Below are positions 34,655 to 36,322 of a stretch of 36,322 nt of DNA, piece after piece; position 1 is the stretch's first letter, and each line of letters begins with the position of its first letter. The translations under genes were made by a program, and so were the position numbers. The notes below the pieces were generated by a model. It was not told the DNA's origin. It was given only the letters and a program-made list of their open reading frames with translations, and ran no database searches. The stretch comes from SZUA-521 sp041738285 (GTDB lineage: Bacteria; Pseudomonadota; Gammaproteobacteria; Pseudomonadales; Azotimanducaceae), in contig JBGSQB010000178.1 in the NCBI GenBank assembly GCA_041738285.1, forward strand, positions 1-36,322, written 5' to 3'.

Positions 34655-35872
34655 TCAGACCCCGTACAGCGCGTTCTGAAACAGATAGCAGGTCGAGTCG
34701 CTGGGAATCTCGGCGCGCGTAAGAGGCACGTTCACCTGAGACGGACGCGGGCCATGTTGCGCCGCAAGCGGCGTGAGCTTGTCGACGTCGAATTTGTACA
34801 ACGCCGCAGCATTGAGTCCCAGCACTTTGCGCCGCCGCGCCTCGGGCATGTCGGCGAACGTCAGCCGCAAAGACTCGAGGTTGTACGGAAACGTCCCTTC
34901 ATAGTGGGGATAGTCATTACCCCACAACACGTGATCCTCGCCGACGTGCTCGATACCTGCGAGGTCGTCGGCGTTGGGAAAGCTCGCACCGTAGTAGCAG
35001 TTGCGCGCGGCGTATTCACTGGGCAAGTCCTTGAGCACCCACTGCATGCCTTCGTAGTTCATCTCGCCAATGGCGCCCGCCTTGAAGCCCATGTGAATGC
35101 GATCGAGCTGCTTCAGCATTGGCGCAACCCACGCACAACCGGATTCTGTGAGGATGTATTTGAGCCGCGGGAATTTTTCGTAGGCACCGCTCATGAGCAA
35201 GTGCCGCCAACCGGCCTGACAGTAGAAGGTGACTTCCGATATCCACAGCGCTTCCGGCACCGGCCCCTGTCCGTAGTCAGGTGAGCCCTGACCCGAGTGC
35301 TGATTGATGACGAGGTCATGATCCTGAATCGCAGCGAGCACCCGCTCCCACGCCGGATCGAACAGCGGCTTCAGCCAGGTGCAGTCCGGTGGAATCAGCG
35401 GCAGCAGCACACCACCGCGCAGGCCAGCCTTGGCAATGAATTCGATGTCCGCGATCGCCTCATCCAGATCGTTGGGGAGAATGAGGCCGATGCCGGCCCG
35501 GCGCAGCGGATCTTCGATGCAGAAATCCGCCAGCCAGCGGTTGTGCGCCCGAATGCCCGCGAGCGCGTACTCGTAGTGTTCGGGACGCGGCGGCTGAGCG
35601 GTAACGATGCTCTTGCGAAAGAACGGTGGCACGGTGTTGGGGAATACGACCTCGCCCACCACGCCTTGGCTGTTCTGATCTTCCGTGCGCACCGCGAGAT
35701 CCCAATTGCGCAGCTTCTTGCGTCCGTAGTGTTCCTGGGACGGATTCTTGTAGCCGCCCCGCCAGTCATCGAACGCTTGCCGGTACTTGGGTTCCAGATA
35801 TTCCCGGTACTGGGCATGGCTGCCGCCCGCGTGCGTGTCGGCGGTAATGAGCAGATATGGATCGTCGAACAT
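34655..35872 (-). CDS. Amidohydrolase_2 family metal-dependent hydrolase/decarboxylase
   Basis: A 405-residue TIM-barrel amidohydrolase_2 protein. The N-terminal strand is LITADTHAGG, VINQHSGQGSP supplies the central His, LKYILTESGCAWV follows, and WGNDYPHYEGTFP supplies the C-terminal Asp. The family includes ACMSD-type decarboxylases and lactone or amide hydrolases; members of this subgroup are commonly found in aromatic-degradation clusters. I start at ATG 35872 because GGGAGACGCG precedes it; a start six codons earlier is possible. First gene of a three-gene operon. Confidence 0.87.
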   Translation of the reverse strand: MFDDPYLLITADTHAGGSHAQYREYLEPKYRQAFDDWRGGYKNPSQEHYGRKKLRNWDLAVRTEDQNSQGVVGEVVFPNTVPPFFRKSIVTAQPPRPEHYEYALAGIRAHNRWLADFCIEDPLRRAGIGLILPNDLDEAIADIEFIAKAGLRGGVLLPLIPPDCTWLKPLFDPAWERVLAAIQDHDLVINQHSGQGSPDYGQGPVPEALWISEVTFYCQAGWRHLLMSGAYEKFPRLKYILTESGCAWVAPMLKQLDRIHMGFKAGAIGEMNYEGMQWVLKDLPSEYAARNCYYGASFPNADDLAGIEHVGEDHVLWGNDYPHYEGTFPYNLESLRLTFADMPEARRRKVLGLNAAALYKFDVDKLTPLAAQHGPRPSQVNVPLTRAEIPSDSTCYLFQNALYGV

Positions 35873-35886
35873 CGCGTCTCCCACTG

Positions 35887-35940
35887 GCACTTGACCTACG
35901 CTGCCGAAGGCTCGCCGAAAGACGGCGGGCGGGCAAGTGC
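35887..35940. repeat. Inverted repeat upstream of the amidohydrolase operon
   Basis: GCACTTG (35887-35893) and CAAGTGC (35934-35940) are perfect 7-bp arms around 40 bases that contain a CGCCG/CGGCG stem. It lies 15 bases before the ATG at 35872 on the minus strand, so it could be a leader structure or operator. Confidence 0.4.
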
Positions 35941-35967
35941 AATGGAATTCGGACGACCTCGAGCGCG

Positions 35968-35993
35968 GGACGCCAGGCGTCCATAGGCGCCTA
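35968..35993. repeat. Two adjacent short palindromes in the divergent spacer
   Basis: GGACGCCAGGCGTCC (35968-35982, 7-bp arms around one base) is followed one base later by the perfect 10-base palindrome TAGGCGCCTA (35984-35993). They lie in the 214-base spacer between the amidohydrolase operon and the exported-protein gene, where a dimeric regulator could bind. No known site is recognised. Confidence 0.4.
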
Positions 35994-36086
35994 GGATTGG
36001 CGCATCCCCAATTCAGGTGATTCGCGGGCTACACCCGTCGAGGAGAATTTCATCATTGGATTCAACATCTATGGAAGGTCTCCAAA

Positions 36087-36322
36087 ATGATGAAGTTGCG
36101 CGATTTGACGCTGGCTACCGTATGTTTGGCTGCGCTTCCGGCATGGTCCGCTAATCCCGCGTATCAGGATTTTCTCTTTGCTGTCTGCGCTACGCCGACA
36201 GGCGCACTCGCCGCTCGCTGTGCCGAGACGGTCGGTGGCCTCGGCAACGTATCCGGCGACAGCGAGTCGTCGCTCAACCCGAGCCAGACGCTCAGCGGCG
36301 GCGACGGCGGATTGGCGGCTGC
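36087..36322 (+). CDS. Exported protein, 5' part (possible autotransporter); runs off the window
   Basis: The frame from ATG 36087 is open to the window end (78 complete codons). It begins MMKLRDLTLATVCLAALPAW, a signal peptide with likely cleavage after WSA. The mature start is NPAYQDFLFAVCATPTGALA, then ARCAETVGG and SGDSESSLNPSQTLSGGDGG. The VC...RC pair and SESSLNPSQTL recall the N-terminal region of some gammaproteobacterial autotransporter or outer-membrane beta-barrel proteins, from memory and unconfirmed. GGAAGG lies about nine bases before the ATG. The second ATG codon is an equally possible start. Confidence 0.7.
   Translation, partial: MMKLRDLTLATVCLAALPAWSANPAYQDFLFAVCATPTGALAARCAETVGGLGNVSGDSESSLNPSQTLSGGDGGLAA

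Overview
This 36.3 kb window is GC-rich (about 60% or a little more by eye), densely coding chromosomal DNA. It is most likely from a gammaproteobacterium with a large catabolic repertoire; a Nevskiales/Steroidobacter-like or similar environmental lineage would fit, but I cannot place it firmly. The reasons are the fused CysNC sulfate-activation protein, the GatAB housekeeping genes, many SDR, amidohydrolase, CaiB and GMC genes, and GGGGACAGT-type and REP-type intergenic palindromes. I saw no rRNA, tRNA, CRISPR array, transposase gene or phage gene. No gap between genes exceeds 300 bases; the longest are about 214 (35873-36086), 190 (2827-3016) and 174 (29692-29865).

Layout. (1) 1-2408: 3' part of gatA, then gatB, convergent with a CBS-pair gene (2416-2826). 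(2) 3017-5847: sulfate activation, cysD and cysNC. (3) 5870-9240: ferredoxin/flavodoxin-NADP reductase, a DUF35/thiolase pair and a YfcE-type phosphodiesterase, separated by two large palindromic elements. (4) 9253-12504: DUF1499 membrane protein, sulfotransferase, tiny membrane protein and cation/proton antiporter. (5) 12514-19448, all minus strand: a lipoprotein; two tandem cNMP-fold/HDOD signalling genes, one broken by a one-base frameshift; and an enzyme run (SRPBCC, SDR, AttH/CrtC-like lipocalin, SDR, methyltransferase). (6) 19546-23475, plus strand: a small orphan ORF, a third palindromic element, then an overlapping trio of MATE transporter, PlsC-type acyltransferase and CaiB CoA transferase, closed by a perfect 12-bp hairpin and a REP-like sequence. 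(7) 23555-29691, minus strand: a seven-gene catabolic operon (dienelactone hydrolase, MDR reductase, histone-deacetylase-fold amidohydrolase, SnoaL-like protein, GMC oxidoreductase with its small subunit, SDR). (8) 29866-32375, plus strand: a two-gene unit of a TIR-TM-TolB-like-TPR protein and a cysteine-rich lipoprotein. (9) 32368-35872, minus strand: amidase plus two amidohydrolase-family genes. (10) 36087-end: start of an exported protein, possibly an autotransporter.

The catabolic blocks look like pathways for CoA-activated, amide-containing or hydroxylated organic compounds (CoA transferase, thiolase, SDRs, GMC, MDR, DLH, amidase, HDAC-fold deacetylase, amidohydrolases). The substrate cannot be named from sequence. 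The best candidates for something undescribed are the TIR-TM-TPR/lipoprotein pair, which has the layout of a one-component envelope sensor with a TIR effector, and the three palindromic elements sitting directly against start codons that lack Shine-Dalgarno sequences.
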